A stretch of DNA of 64,000 nt from Bacteroidota bacterium (lineage in GTDB: Bacteria; Bacteroidota; Bacteroidia; Cytophagales; Spirosomataceae), in assembly GCA_020161355.1 (NCBI GenBank), contig JAIUOF010000007.1, positions 62,001 to 126,000 of the forward strand, in the 5' to 3' direction. Both the position numbers and the translations under genes were made by a program. Positions 8,417-17,566 of this stretch are shown here, one piece after another. The notes beneath the pieces are model-generated. The model was not told where the DNA came from. It saw only the letters and a program-made list of their open reading frames with translations, and did no database searches. Position 1 is the stretch's first letter. Every line of letters starts with the position of its first letter.

Positions 8417-11224
8417 TTATTTTTTCTCCTCTGGTAACAAAATAAACTTGATAAGATCTTCACCGCTGAGGTATTTTGCGGCCACTTCCTGGAGACTCTT
8501 TACAGTTAATTGATCTAGAAGTTTGCCTTCGTCCAAAATCAACTGAACTTTTTCCATGTTTTGGTATCGCTCAACCAATGAACCCAACCAGAAATCATTG
8601 TTTTTGAGATTGGTTTCATAGTCAAGTTTGTTCTTGGCCAGGAATTTCTCAAGGTCAACTTTTTCCGGACCATTGGTTTTGATTTTTTCAATTTCTTTTA
8701 GTGTAATGTCAATCAATTTTTCTGCATTTGCCGGTGAGCAACCGTACCCAATTCTGAAAGTATATCTTGGAGTCGGTACTCTTCCTGTGCTTCCCATTGC
8801 AAATGGTGAATATACACCACCTTCTTCTTCACGGAGTTTTTCGGTAAGCTTAATATTTAGAATATCGCCTAATGCACTTATGCTGAGTTCCTCAAGGTCA
8901 TTGGGTAGATAAGTTCCTGACATAACGAGCATTACACGAGCCTTGTCTTCAGTACCTTTTCTGATAATTTTGGTGATTTTTCCTTTCGGAGGAGTGATTC
9001 CCAAATCTACAAAAGTCTCTTTTTGGTTAGTGCCGGGAATACCGCCGAGATAAGTTGCCAACAGGGGTTTGATTTTTTCAATTTCGAAGTTTCCTACAAA
9101 AGTGAATTCAAAGTCAGAGGCATTGGCAAAACGCTCCTTAAAGATCTGCATTGCTTTTTCACTGTTCACATTTTCAATTCTGGCAGCAGTCATGGGCAAG
9201 CTCCTCACGTTATAATTTACCATAACCGCCTGAACTGTATCACTGAAAGCTTTTTCAGGAGTAGGGGTTTTTTCCATATTGGCAAGAAAATCTTTCTGAT
9301 TTCCAATCGCCCCTTTGGTGGCTTCGGCATCCAACACATTGTTGGTAAACTTATTGTAAATCATCTGCAGAGCTGTTTCAAAGTCTTTTACAGAAGATTG
9401 CCCCGAAATCACCTCGGAGTTTCCTCCAACTGAGGCATTTACGCTGGCCACTTTTCCTGACATGTATTTGGCCAGTTGGGTAGCTTTTAGTTTGCCATTT
9501 CCACTGCTTTGAGCCACCATTGAGCTAAACTGAGCATTGTCAACGTCCTGATTAGGGTAAAGCGAGGTACCTCCCCAGCTCACTCCTCTGAATTTAATTT
9601 CATCATTTTTGAAATCAGTAGGTTTTAAATTTACCTTGATGCCATTCTCATAAACTAATTCAGTGACACCCACTTCCGGTATCACGTGTTCTTCCACGAT
9701 TTTGCCGGGAACAGGCATTTTTTCCACCAGGCTAGCAGCTACTTTTTCATCAACATAGGCCGTTACATTGGTGCCGGTGTTGTCCAGCCATTTTTTAAGC
9801 TGATCTACTTTGGGTAGTTTATCTTTGTCGTTTTCTGAGCCAATAAGGGCAAGAACTCTATTTTCTTTGGTGATTAATTTTTTCACCAGAGCATTTATCT
9901 CTTCAACTTTGATTCCGTCAAGATATTGCTGCACAAACTTGTTGTCAAATTCGACATCAGTCATCACCACATCGTTGAGGAAACAGCTCACCAGTTCTTC
10001 AACAAAATTCTCCGAGGCGGTTTTGTCTTTTTCTTTAAGCTGCTTTTCGATCCGGGTCTTGTAACTTAGTTTGGCTCTGTCGAGTTCACCTGCGGTAAAT
10101 CCAAATTTCGCAGCCCTTTCGTTTTCATCCAAAACAGCCTTGAGAGCCTTTTCAACATCGGCTCCTTTGGCAAGAGCAATGACATTTAAAGCGTCAAGTT
10201 TACCGATGAACCCCGAATAACTACTCATCCCAACCTGAAACGGAGGGTCGGCTTTTTGTGTCAACTCCCTCAGACGTTGACTGATCATGCTATTGAAAAG
10301 TGAGGTCAGAATAGCCTCCCGGCGGTTTGTGCCCAGTACTTCTTTCTTTTCGGGATGCAAATAATAAAGCTGCACCATGTTGTAAGGCTGCTCTTTATCT
10401 GTAATCACCACTGCCTCAGTGCCTCCTTTAAGCGGAACCGAAAACTCTGTTCTGGCTTTTGGTTTGGCAGGGTTTTTCAATGCCCCAAAATATTTTTTAA
10501 TGATAGCCTCTACTTGTGCCGGGTCAAAATCACCCACCGCAATCACCGCCTCCAGATTAGGACGATACCAATCCTGGTGGAAACTTTTTACTGAAGCATA
10601 AGGTGCATGTTGTATGATGGAATCCAGGCCAATGGGTAAGCGGCTGGCGTACCTGGAGCCACGAAACAATGCCGGATACAGTTTTTCCTGTATTCTGGAC
10701 TGAGCCCCTTTTCTAAGCCTCGATTCTTCGAGTACAACTCCACGTTCTTTGTCGATTTCGGCAGGATCGAGGGTTGCATTGGTTGCCCATTCTGAGAGTA
10801 CCATAAAATATTTCTCCAGTTTTTCCAGCGTATCAGATGGCACCGGAAGCATATATACGGTTTCGTCAAAGCTGGTGTATGCGTTGAGGTCAGCACCGAA
10901 TTGAATACCACTTTTTTCAAGGAAATTCACCAGTTCATTTTTGGGAAAATTCTTTGTGCCATTAAAATTCATGTGCTCCATGAAGTGGGCAAGGCCTCTT
11001 TGGTTTTCATTTTCAAGAATAGAACCTGCCTTTAAGACAAGTCTCAACTGTGCCCGGTTCTTCGGTTCTACATTTTTTCTGATGTAATAAGTCAGGCCAT
11101 TGGGCAATTTACCCACTTTTACCGCAGGATCCATCGGAAGTTTGTCGGTCAATTTGATTTGCTGGGCTGTGGAAACTGAAGCCAGGGTGAGCAAAAACAC
11201 CCAGGAATAGATGAGTTTTTTCAT
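8417..11224 (-). CDS. M16 family metallopeptidase, two-copy type
   Basis: A 935-residue exported zinc protease of the pitrilysin/insulinase family. The signal peptide is MKKLIYSWVFLLTLASVSTA. The first M16 domain has the inverted zinc motif HFMEH (His80, Glu83, His84) and the ERGVVLEE segment near residue 160 that carries the distal metal-binding glutamate. The C-terminal half (from about residue 520) repeats the fold without a zinc motif, as usual for two-domain members. It probably degrades peptides in the periplasm or at the outer membrane. ATG at 11224 is chosen over a TTG 30 bases upstream because it begins the signal peptide. Confidence 0.92.
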   Translation of the reverse strand: MKKLIYSWVFLLTLASVSTAQQIKLTDKLPMDPAVKVGKLPNGLTYYIRKNVEPKNRAQLRLVLKAGSILENENQRGLAHFMEHMNFNGTKNFPKNELVNFLEKSGIQFGADLNAYTSFDETVYMLPVPSDTLEKLEKYFMVLSEWATNATLDPAEIDKERGVVLEESRLRKGAQSRIQEKLYPALFRGSRYASRLPIGLDSIIQHAPYASVKSFHQDWYRPNLEAVIAVGDFDPAQVEAIIKKYFGALKNPAKPKARTEFSVPLKGGTEAVVITDKEQPYNMVQLYYLHPEKKEVLGTNRREAILTSLFNSMISQRLRELTQKADPPFQVGMSSYSGFIGKLDALNVIALAKGADVEKALKAVLDENERAAKFGFTAGELDRAKLSYKTRIEKQLKEKDKTASENFVEELVSCFLNDVVMTDVEFDNKFVQQYLDGIKVEEINALVKKLITKENRVLALIGSENDKDKLPKVDQLKKWLDNTGTNVTAYVDEKVAASLVEKMPVPGKIVEEHVIPEVGVTELVYENGIKVNLKPTDFKNDEIKFRGVSWGGTSLYPNQDVDNAQFSSMVAQSSGNGKLKATQLAKYMSGKVASVNASVGGNSEVISGQSSVKDFETALQMIYNKFTNNVLDAEATKGAIGNQKDFLANMEKTPTPEKAFSDTVQAVMVNYNVRSLPMTAARIENVNSEKAMQIFKERFANASDFEFTFVGNFEIEKIKPLLATYLGGIPGTNQKETFVDLGITPPKGKITKIIRKGTEDKARVMLVMSGTYLPNDLEELSISALGDILNIKLTEKLREEEGGVYSPFAMGSTGRVPTPRYTFRIGYGCSPANAEKLIDITLKEIEKIKTNGPEKVDLEKFLAKNKLDYETNLKNNDFWLGSLVERYQNMEKVQLILDEGKLLDQLTVKSLQEVAAKYLSGEDLIKFILLPEEKK

Positions 11225-11623
11225 AGTGAATTGATTGGTTTTATTTTTTTGCAAATAATAGTAAATAAGTTAAAAATTAAAGGAAAAAGAATTAAAAAAG
11301 CTTAAATATATTAATCAACGAAATCAAAAACTATATATTTAGTTAAAAGATATAAATTTCAGTAAACTTTTCTAAAACGGTTTTCTAAATTAAATCCAAA
11401 CACTGAGTTTTGGCAATTAAATGTTTTAAAAGGCATTTTTTTCATAGAAAGACAAGATATTCCCTATTTCTTGCAAAAATTCTCAATATTTATTTATTTT
11501 TGTCATACAAATACTTATTCTACGTTTGGAATTAATATTTTCTTCATTTTTTTGATAAAATAACCGTTAAGTTTTTCGAGAAATAGCTACAAAAAATAAA
11601 TCCTTTTTGATAAGGACATATAA
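11225..11623. other. Gene-free divergent region
   Basis: 399 very AT-rich bases between the divergent M16 and DUF4290 starts. I see no coding frame with coding character. The only structure noted is the promoter-like pair given separately at 11471-11502. Confidence 0.6.
11471..11502 (+). promoter_or_regulatory. Candidate promoter of the DUF4290-murA operon
   Basis: TTG at 11471-11473 is followed, after 21 bases, by TATTTTTG at 11495-11502, fitting the Bacteroidota -33/-7 form. Transcription would start near 11509, leaving a leader of about 115 bases. Confidence 0.4.
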
Positions 11624-12343
11624 ATGAAAGAATACGGAAGCAATGTGCAAAAACTGGTAGAGCACCTGGTGTCAATACCTGAAAAAGAACAAAGAACCAA
11701 GCACGCTCACATTTTGATTGAGTTGATGCGTCAGATTCATCCCCAGATGCGTGATGGGGCTGATTACAGCAAAAAACTTTGGGATGACCTCTATATCATG
11801 GCCAATTTTGACCTCGATGTAGATAGCCCTTATCCACCACCCCCCAAGGAGATTCTGGGTAAGAAACCTATGCAAGTGCCTTATAATCAGAGCAAATTAA
11901 AGCATAAATTTTATGGGAGGAACCTTGAGCTGCTCGTTTTGAAAGCGATGTTGGCTGAGACTTTCGAGGAGAGAAAGACATTTGTGAGTTATCTGGTGAA
12001 ACTTATGAAGTCACTGTTTTTAAACTGGAATAAAGATACCATCGAGACCGCCACCTGTTTGCAGCAGATTTTGGATCTTTCAGGGGGAAAACTCAAACCC
12101 GAAATTGACGACCTGATTGCCAATGGAATCATAGACGAGGCCAATCCAAAAGATGGTAACCGGGCGAGGCAAAATTATATGCCGATACCAAACCGGCCTG
12201 AGCGTGGGAATGAAAGACGCGAACCACGCCCCAATAATAACATGAGAAACAACCTCAACCCAAGGAACAATAACGGAAACGGAAATCCTAAAAACAGGTT
12301 TGGAGGTAATAACAATAATAACAATCGCAGAAGACCTATTTGA
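11624..12343 (+). CDS. DUF4290 domain-containing protein
   Basis: A 239-residue cytosolic protein of the Bacteroidota family DUF4290 (for example EYGSNVQKLVEHL, HPQMRDGADYSKKLWDDL, DSPYPPPPKEILGK). The folded part ends near residue 180. A tail of about 60 residues, very rich in Asn, Arg and Gly, follows and looks disordered and nucleic-acid-like. The gene is 6 bases ahead of murA, an arrangement common in the phylum that hints at a role linked to wall precursor synthesis. The biochemical function is not known. Confidence 0.85.
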   Translation: MKEYGSNVQKLVEHLVSIPEKEQRTKHAHILIELMRQIHPQMRDGADYSKKLWDDLYIMANFDLDVDSPYPPPPKEILGKKPMQVPYNQSKLKHKFYGRNLELLVLKAMLAETFEERKTFVSYLVKLMKSLFLNWNKDTIETATCLQQILDLSGGKLKPEIDDLIANGIIDEANPKDGNRARQNYMPIPNRPERGNERREPRPNNNMRNNLNPRNNNGNGNPKNRFGGNNNNNNRRRPI

Positions 12344-12349
12344 TTTTTT

Positions 12350-13654
12350 ATGGCATCATTCAAAATTAACGGTGGACGAAAACTGAAAGGTGAGCTGGTA
12401 CCTCAGGGTGCTAAAAACGAAGCTTTGCAGATACTTTGTGCTGTTTTGCTCACCAAAGAGCCCGTAATAATTCACAATATCCCTAATATCAGAGACGTGA
12501 ACAAGCTCATGGAGCTGCTCGAGGATATGGGAGTAAAAAGAAGTAAACTGGCAGAAGGTACTTATCGTTTTAAGGCTGATGAAGTCAATTATGAATATTT
12601 TGAATCTGCCGAATATAAAGCCAAGGCTTCAGAGCTGAGGGGGTCGGTGATGTTATTGGGGCCTATGCTGGGTCGTTTTGGCAGGGGAACTGCTCCCAAA
12701 CCTGGTGGAGATAAAATTGGTAGAAGGCCACTTGATACGCATTTTGTGGGTTTTCAGAAACTGGGTGCTGAGTTTTCGTATGATGCCGAAGATAGTTTTT
12801 ACCAGATCAACGGTGCCAATATGAAAGGATCCTACATCTGGATGGAAGAAATTTCGGTAACCGGTACCGCAAATGTTCTGATGGCTGCCGTATTGACTAA
12901 AGGCCAAACCACTATCTATAATGTCGCATGTGAGCCCTATCTGCAGCAGTTATGCAAAATGCTCAATGCCATGGGAGCCAAAATACAGGGAGTTGGGTCC
13001 AATCTTTTGACCATTGATGGAGTAGAGGAGCTTGGTGGCTGTGAGCATACCATGTTGCCCGATATGATCGAAATCGGTAGTTTTATTGGCCTGGCTGCCA
13101 TGACTCAATCAGAGATAACCATCAAAAATTGTCACATCAAAGAGCTTGGCATCATACCCGATACTTTTAAGAAATTGGGGATTGAGATGGAGTTCAGAGG
13201 GGATGATATTTTTATTCCCGAACAAACCAATTATAAAATAAATACGCTCATAGATGGCTCTATTTTAACTATTTATGATGCTCCATGGCCTGGTTTTACA
13301 CCTGATTTGATTTCAATCGTACTCGTTACTGCTATTCAGGCAAAAGGAACAGTGTTGATACACCAGAAAATGTTTGAGTCACGGTTGTTTTTCACTGATA
13401 AACTGATCGATATGGGTGCTCAGATCATTCTTTGTGACCCACACCGGGCTACAGTGATCGGTATTAATCGAGAATACAATCTGAGAGGTATCAGGATGAG
13501 TTCGCCGGATATCAGAGCTGGGGTGGCTTTGTTGATAGCAGCCCTTTCGGCCAATGGCACCAGTATCATAGATCATATTGAGCAAATCGACCGCGGCTAT
13601 CAGAATATCGATGGCAGGCTTAATGCTATAGGTGCGGAGATTGTAAGAATTTAA
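12350..13654 (+). CDS. murA: UDP-N-acetylglucosamine 1-carboxyvinyltransferase
   Basis: A 434-residue MurA (EPSP-synthase fold) that transfers enolpyruvate from PEP to UDP-GlcNAc, the first committed step of peptidoglycan synthesis. The Lys-Asn pair is present (PQGAKNEAL, Lys22/Asn23). The catalytic loop reads PGGDKIGRRPLDTH, so residue 121, which is Cys115 in E. coli, is Asp. Asp here supports catalysis but cannot be alkylated by fosfomycin, as shown for mycobacterial and chlamydial enzymes. Length and the remaining motifs are normal. It is co-transcribed with the DUF4290 gene. Confidence 0.96.
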   Translation: MASFKINGGRKLKGELVPQGAKNEALQILCAVLLTKEPVIIHNIPNIRDVNKLMELLEDMGVKRSKLAEGTYRFKADEVNYEYFESAEYKAKASELRGSVMLLGPMLGRFGRGTAPKPGGDKIGRRPLDTHFVGFQKLGAEFSYDAEDSFYQINGANMKGSYIWMEEISVTGTANVLMAAVLTKGQTTIYNVACEPYLQQLCKMLNAMGAKIQGVGSNLLTIDGVEELGGCEHTMLPDMIEIGSFIGLAAMTQSEITIKNCHIKELGIIPDTFKKLGIEMEFRGDDIFIPEQTNYKINTLIDGSILTIYDAPWPGFTPDLISIVLVTAIQAKGTVLIHQKMFESRLFFTDKLIDMGAQIILCDPHRATVIGINREYNLRGIRMSSPDIRAGVALLIAALSANGTSIIDHIEQIDRGYQNIDGRLNAIGAEIVRI

Positions 13655-13708
13655 TTATTAATATTTTATATTTTTTTGGGAAACAAAAAACTGAATCTTT
13701 GCGGTTTT

Positions 13709-14635
13709 CTAAGCTTTGGCATTTTGCCCGGAATAGGATCTGAAATACCACATACTTCCCAAAAACAACGCTAATGAAAGGGCTGAAAGGCTTAACGGGA
13801 CATTGTCCATTTTTTCTACTTCGGCAGGAATCACCTTTTTATTGACCAAAAAAATCATAACTACAGCAAGTCCATTGTTAAAAATATGTGCTGCTATTGG
13901 CACCCATAAGTTGCCTGTCCAAAAATAAAAATAACCAAACATAGCACCCAAAAACAGACGTGGGAAAAAACCATAAAATTGGAAGTGAATAGCACTGAAA
14001 ATAAATGCAGCCAACCATATAGCCAGGTGAGGGTTTTTGCTGGCATATAATATTTTTCTTTGTATCAATCCTCTGAAAATCAACTCCTCACCTATGCCGG
14101 CAATAGCCGCTATTACGATCAAAGCCACAATTAATTGTAAAGGGGACTGAAAAGAGGTCAGGAATTCGGTCAACTGTGCCAGGCTTTGCTCCATTTCCTG
14201 CATAAACTGCTCCACCGGGCCTAAAAAAGCAGGAAGCTTCATGTTTTTGTTTAGTTCCTGTATGGTGCCATTGAGCGGTGCAAAAATAAGCTGGATGACA
14301 AAGGCCAAAATAAATACCCCTGCCACCGGAAGATTTTTTTGATTTAGTAGGTTAAGACTCTTTTTTTCGATTTTTTTCCAGTAAAAAATGCCCGGAACAA
14401 TAAAAGTCAACAGCGATGCCAGGCCAAGATTAAGAACAGTAAACCACCAGTCTTTTGACGATTGTGCAATAGAATTCTGCATATCAAAAAGGCTGTTGGT
14501 TGAAGGAGGGAATTTAGCCAGTATCCATATCAGGGAAAGCACATTGGCCAGGGTCATGCCCACTATTACCAATCCTATAATGATAAATAGCGATGAAATA
14601 GCCGGCCTCTCTGATTTTTCTTGTAACTCAAACAT
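13709..14635 (-). CDS. CPBP family intramembrane glutamic protease
   Basis: A 308-residue membrane protein with about eight hydrophobic segments and the CPBP (CAAX protease/bacteriocin-processing, Abi) motifs: EELIFRG with Glu183/Glu184 and Arg188, FSAIHFQF with His217, and IAAHIFNN with His250/Asn254. All catalytic residues of the family are present. Bacterial members cleave membrane substrates or act as immunity proteins; the substrate is unknown here. An extra amphipathic stretch of about 35 residues (LGPVEQFMQEMEQSLAQL) lies between helices in the middle of the protein. The gene is convergent with murA. Confidence 0.88.
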   Translation of the reverse strand: MFELQEKSERPAISSLFIIIGLVIVGMTLANVLSLIWILAKFPPSTNSLFDMQNSIAQSSKDWWFTVLNLGLASLLTFIVPGIFYWKKIEKKSLNLLNQKNLPVAGVFILAFVIQLIFAPLNGTIQELNKNMKLPAFLGPVEQFMQEMEQSLAQLTEFLTSFQSPLQLIVALIVIAAIAGIGEELIFRGLIQRKILYASKNPHLAIWLAAFIFSAIHFQFYGFFPRLFLGAMFGYFYFWTGNLWVPIAAHIFNNGLAVVMIFLVNKKVIPAEVEKMDNVPLSLSALSLALFLGSMWYFRSYSGQNAKA

Positions 14636-14977
14636 AAATTGTTATAAAAATAAGAAACAAAGTTGCTGCTATTTTTTGGTTTGGGCAAATATTTATTGGG
14701 GAGAAATATGCATATAAATCTATTTACATTAAGAACTCTCTTATTAGATTTTCAAGCACCTTAACACAATTTTTTAAAAGAAAAATTATTTGACCAAATT
14801 AAAGTAAATAATTGAATGATAGTTAAATACATGGTAAGTCTTACAGTAAATTAACTTTTATGTATTTTGTTGAGTTCTACTTTTACAAATGAAAAAATGG
14901 AAATTTGAGTAATTAGATTACTACCAGAATAACCTAATTTTTTGGTAATTTAATTGAAACAAAATTCATCAATCTAT
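14636..14977. other. Gene-free AT-rich stretch
   Basis: 342 bases between the start of the CPBP gene and the stop of the lipoprotein gene, both leftward. It should hold the CPBP promoter. I see no coding frame, repeat or hairpin worth naming. Confidence 0.6.
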
Positions 14978-16216
14978 TTAAAATGTATATTGAAAATACT
15001 CAATTTCTGAATCTTTGCTTGGGGTTGATTGGAACAAACCATTTACCATGTCCGAGTAAGACTGTGAAGATTTAGTAAGGTAAATAATACTTTTTGAAAA
15101 ATCTTCAATCTTGATTTTCGAAAACTTCGACATAAAAGTAGCAGGGAGCTTCACGCTCTTATACTCCCCTTTGGGAGACATAATTGTCCAGTAAATAGAT
15201 TTCTTTGTTTGAGCATCAAATTTAGAAAAATTTATTTTTTGCCAATCATATTCTAAATCCGTATTAAAAGAGAAATCGGACATTGCCTTATTCATTACAT
15301 TAATGGGAATATTTTTAGGTACATCAAATATATCCGGTACGCCTCCCTTTTTGTAGTAATTGAAATAATAATTCCCCACCGCAAATGTCATATTAGTTTC
15401 GTATTTTTTAAATTTATTCAAAAAGCCGATCTGTAAATTTTCGTAAGTTTTGGAAGGAGCAAAGGGTGGAGATTGAAAAATATTTCTGAAAATATAATAA
15501 TAATCTGACCCGTTGTCATCAAAAGCTTTTACTGAAACATAAGGGTCGTTAACTTTCGGAAGCTTAAAATTCAACAATTTATCGAAATTTTGAAGGCTTT
15601 CAAGGTTTATTTTTATTAATTGGTCAGAATTTATTTTTTCAAAAAAATTATATTTCAACTTTCCATTCATTAAAACAGAATAAAAGGCACTGTTGGTGTT
15701 TTTAAAAACCTCCCAATCTAATATCCTGAAAGAATAATTATTTGTTTCGGTAATACTAGTATTTTCGCCATTTCCCAAAACCTCCATTAATATGTCATTT
15801 GAATTTGCTATTTCTAGTTTTAGATTTCCAATTTTCATCCCCTTGTCTTTTGGTGCTAGGGTCTCATTTTTCTGGAGCTTCCAATTTGTTCCGACAGAAA
15901 GGCCTTGAAAAGTATTTAAATACTGAGCAGTATAGTTTCCAACACTATCAAAACTAAAAATGGTAACACTAATTTTATTTTGAGGTATTGGTAGTGAAGT
16001 TTTAAACTGAACATCTTCTCCTGATTTCACTTGTTTAAAATCTAAAACTTCTCCATTAATATCATTAATTATGACCCATTTTTCATAAAAATCACCATAA
16101 TTAGGATTAATAGAAAGAGAAAAAATATTAGTGGGGGAGGCTGATTCTATTGTTGTCTTTTCACAAGAAAATAGTATAAGAGCAATACCTAAAGCAAAAA
16201 AAATGCGTGTTTTCAT
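14978..16216 (-). CDS. Uncharacterised lipoprotein
   Basis: A 412-residue lipoprotein. The signal peptide ends in the lipobox LFSC, so Cys18 would be acylated, and ESASPTN follows. The rest is strand-rich with many aromatics (FRILDWEVFKN, FAVGNYYFNYYKKG). I do not recognise a domain. Codon and base use match the AT-rich neighbours. It precedes no obvious partner but shares direction with the exported protein gene at 16505, 288 bases upstream. It is probably a surface or periplasmic protein of narrow distribution. Confidence 0.6.
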   Translation of the reverse strand: MKTRIFFALGIALILFSCEKTTIESASPTNIFSLSINPNYGDFYEKWVIINDINGEVLDFKQVKSGEDVQFKTSLPIPQNKISVTIFSFDSVGNYTAQYLNTFQGLSVGTNWKLQKNETLAPKDKGMKIGNLKLEIANSNDILMEVLGNGENTSITETNNYSFRILDWEVFKNTNSAFYSVLMNGKLKYNFFEKINSDQLIKINLESLQNFDKLLNFKLPKVNDPYVSVKAFDDNGSDYYYIFRNIFQSPPFAPSKTYENLQIGFLNKFKKYETNMTFAVGNYYFNYYKKGGVPDIFDVPKNIPINVMNKAMSDFSFNTDLEYDWQKINFSKFDAQTKKSIYWTIMSPKGEYKSVKLPATFMSKFSKIKIEDFSKSIIYLTKSSQSYSDMVNGLFQSTPSKDSEIEYFQYTF

Positions 16217-16504
16217 TTATTATAATTTTTGAAAATTGGGATCATGTTTATTTCCATGCAAAAACAATGCTAATTTTTAAAATGTATATTTTTTCCAGCT
16301 CGACGATGGTTTTACCATGGTTGGTGTTTAAGCTGATTTTTACGCAAAATGTTGTAAATTAAAGACTAGAGATTGAAAAAAGTGGAGGAATAAAGAATGA
16401 AGAAAAAATCTGAGATCACTATGGTAACAACGATGTTGAGTTCTATCAAACACGGTACAAAATCCAAATTCGAATAAGCATAATTGGAAGCAAATTTTCT
16501 TGAT

Positions 16505-17458
16505 TCAATAATATCTTCCAATAAATTTACCGCTATTATTTTTTTCAATAATCCTATATTTGAAATTTAGAGTTGGCAGGCCAAAGTAGGATAATCTTTC
16601 ATTATAAATATCAGATTTTTTCATTATCCATAGTTGACCTAAAAATCCAATTCCCAGGTTTACCTTTTTTATTTTCTTGTTGATTTCAAAGGAATTTAAA
16701 TAGGTATGGAAGTAATCATTATAGTCAGCACTTCTGGAAAAATAATTCTCTCTTAAAAAAGCATAACCTTTTCTAAATTTTCTGGAATAGTTTAAGCTAA
16801 AAACCGGTTGAATTACGCCTGTGCCGCTTTCATCGGGTCTCAGGGCAGCCCTGTCATAGTTTCCCCCCAATCCTATCGAAAGTTTACTTATGCTATTTTG
16901 GCTAAAATGAAGCTGAATTCCGGATAAATCAGTCCGGTCAGGAAGTATAAATCTGGGGTTAGCTTTACTAAAAACATAAGTAACTGATAAATAGGCATTA
17001 TCGTCTAGGGGGATAAAAATTTTTGGAATTACCGCATATCGTCCCCATTCTTTAAAGCTGTCGGGATTAAATTGGTACATTATACCCAAATTGAAATAGT
17101 TTGTTATACCAATATTTACTCCGGCGAAAAACAAAAAGTAATTTTCAACAACAATTTCTTTTTTATTTAATCTGTCAGAAGCTTGATTTAAATGATATAA
17201 ATGTTTGGAAAGCTTATTTTTCTGGAAATATTTACTTTTCCTGTAAAACAAGGAATCAGTCTCTAATTCTTTAATATCTGTAATTGCTTTCTTTAGTTCA
17301 TGACCCGTATTTAAATATCCAAACACTGAGTCTTTTGTGATGGTTTTTACAATTAAATTTCCTGGAATATTATTGGAATATAGAATGCGGGCAGGTTTCA
17401 AATTTTGAGCTATGGAAAAATTGATGGAACACAAAATTAAAATGATAATATTTTTCAT
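16505..17458 (-). CDS. Uncharacterised outer-membrane beta-barrel-like protein
   Basis: A 317-residue protein with a signal peptide (MKNIIILILCSINFSIAQ). A segment of about 80 residues is followed by repeated amphipathic strands (LFFAGVNIGITNYFNLGIMYQF, AYLSVTYVFSK, FSLNYSRKF, LGIGFLGQLWIM) ending LNFKYRII. This suggests a small outer-membrane barrel fused to an N-terminal periplasmic part that contains a short domain about responding to or processing a signal (VKTITKDSVFGYL). No family is recognised. A 60-codon frame overlapping its 3' end looks spurious. Confidence 0.6.
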   Translation of the reverse strand: MKNIIILILCSINFSIAQNLKPARILYSNNIPGNLIVKTITKDSVFGYLNTGHELKKAITDIKELETDSLFYRKSKYFQKNKLSKHLYHLNQASDRLNKKEIVVENYFLFFAGVNIGITNYFNLGIMYQFNPDSFKEWGRYAVIPKIFIPLDDNAYLSVTYVFSKANPRFILPDRTDLSGIQLHFSQNSISKLSIGLGGNYDRAALRPDESGTGVIQPVFSLNYSRKFRKGYAFLRENYFSRSADYNDYFHTYLNSFEINKKIKKVNLGIGFLGQLWIMKKSDIYNERLSYFGLPTLNFKYRIIEKNNSGKFIGRYY

Positions 17459-17540
17459 AATGTCGATTTTTTGTAAAATTTAAATGTATGCAGAGAATAA
17501 TTTTATGTGCTAATTTACAATTGAAATAGAATTAATGCCC

Positions 17541-17548
17541 TAATTTTG
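17541..17548 (+). promoter_or_regulatory. Candidate -7 box of dusB
   Basis: TAATTTTG, an exact TAnnTTTG match, placed 18 bases before the favoured TTG start at 17567. The -33 element is weak (TTG at 17521, 17-base spacer). Confidence 0.4.
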
Positions 17549-17566
17549 CACAAAAAAAACAGTATT

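Noticed and set aside
14388..14717. 109-codon rightward frame over the CPBP gene
   Set aside because: Antisense to a clear membrane protease; sequence is not protein-like.
16366..16548. 60-codon leftward frame
   Set aside because: It overlaps the 3' end of the barrel-protein gene, has no family resemblance and no coding character.
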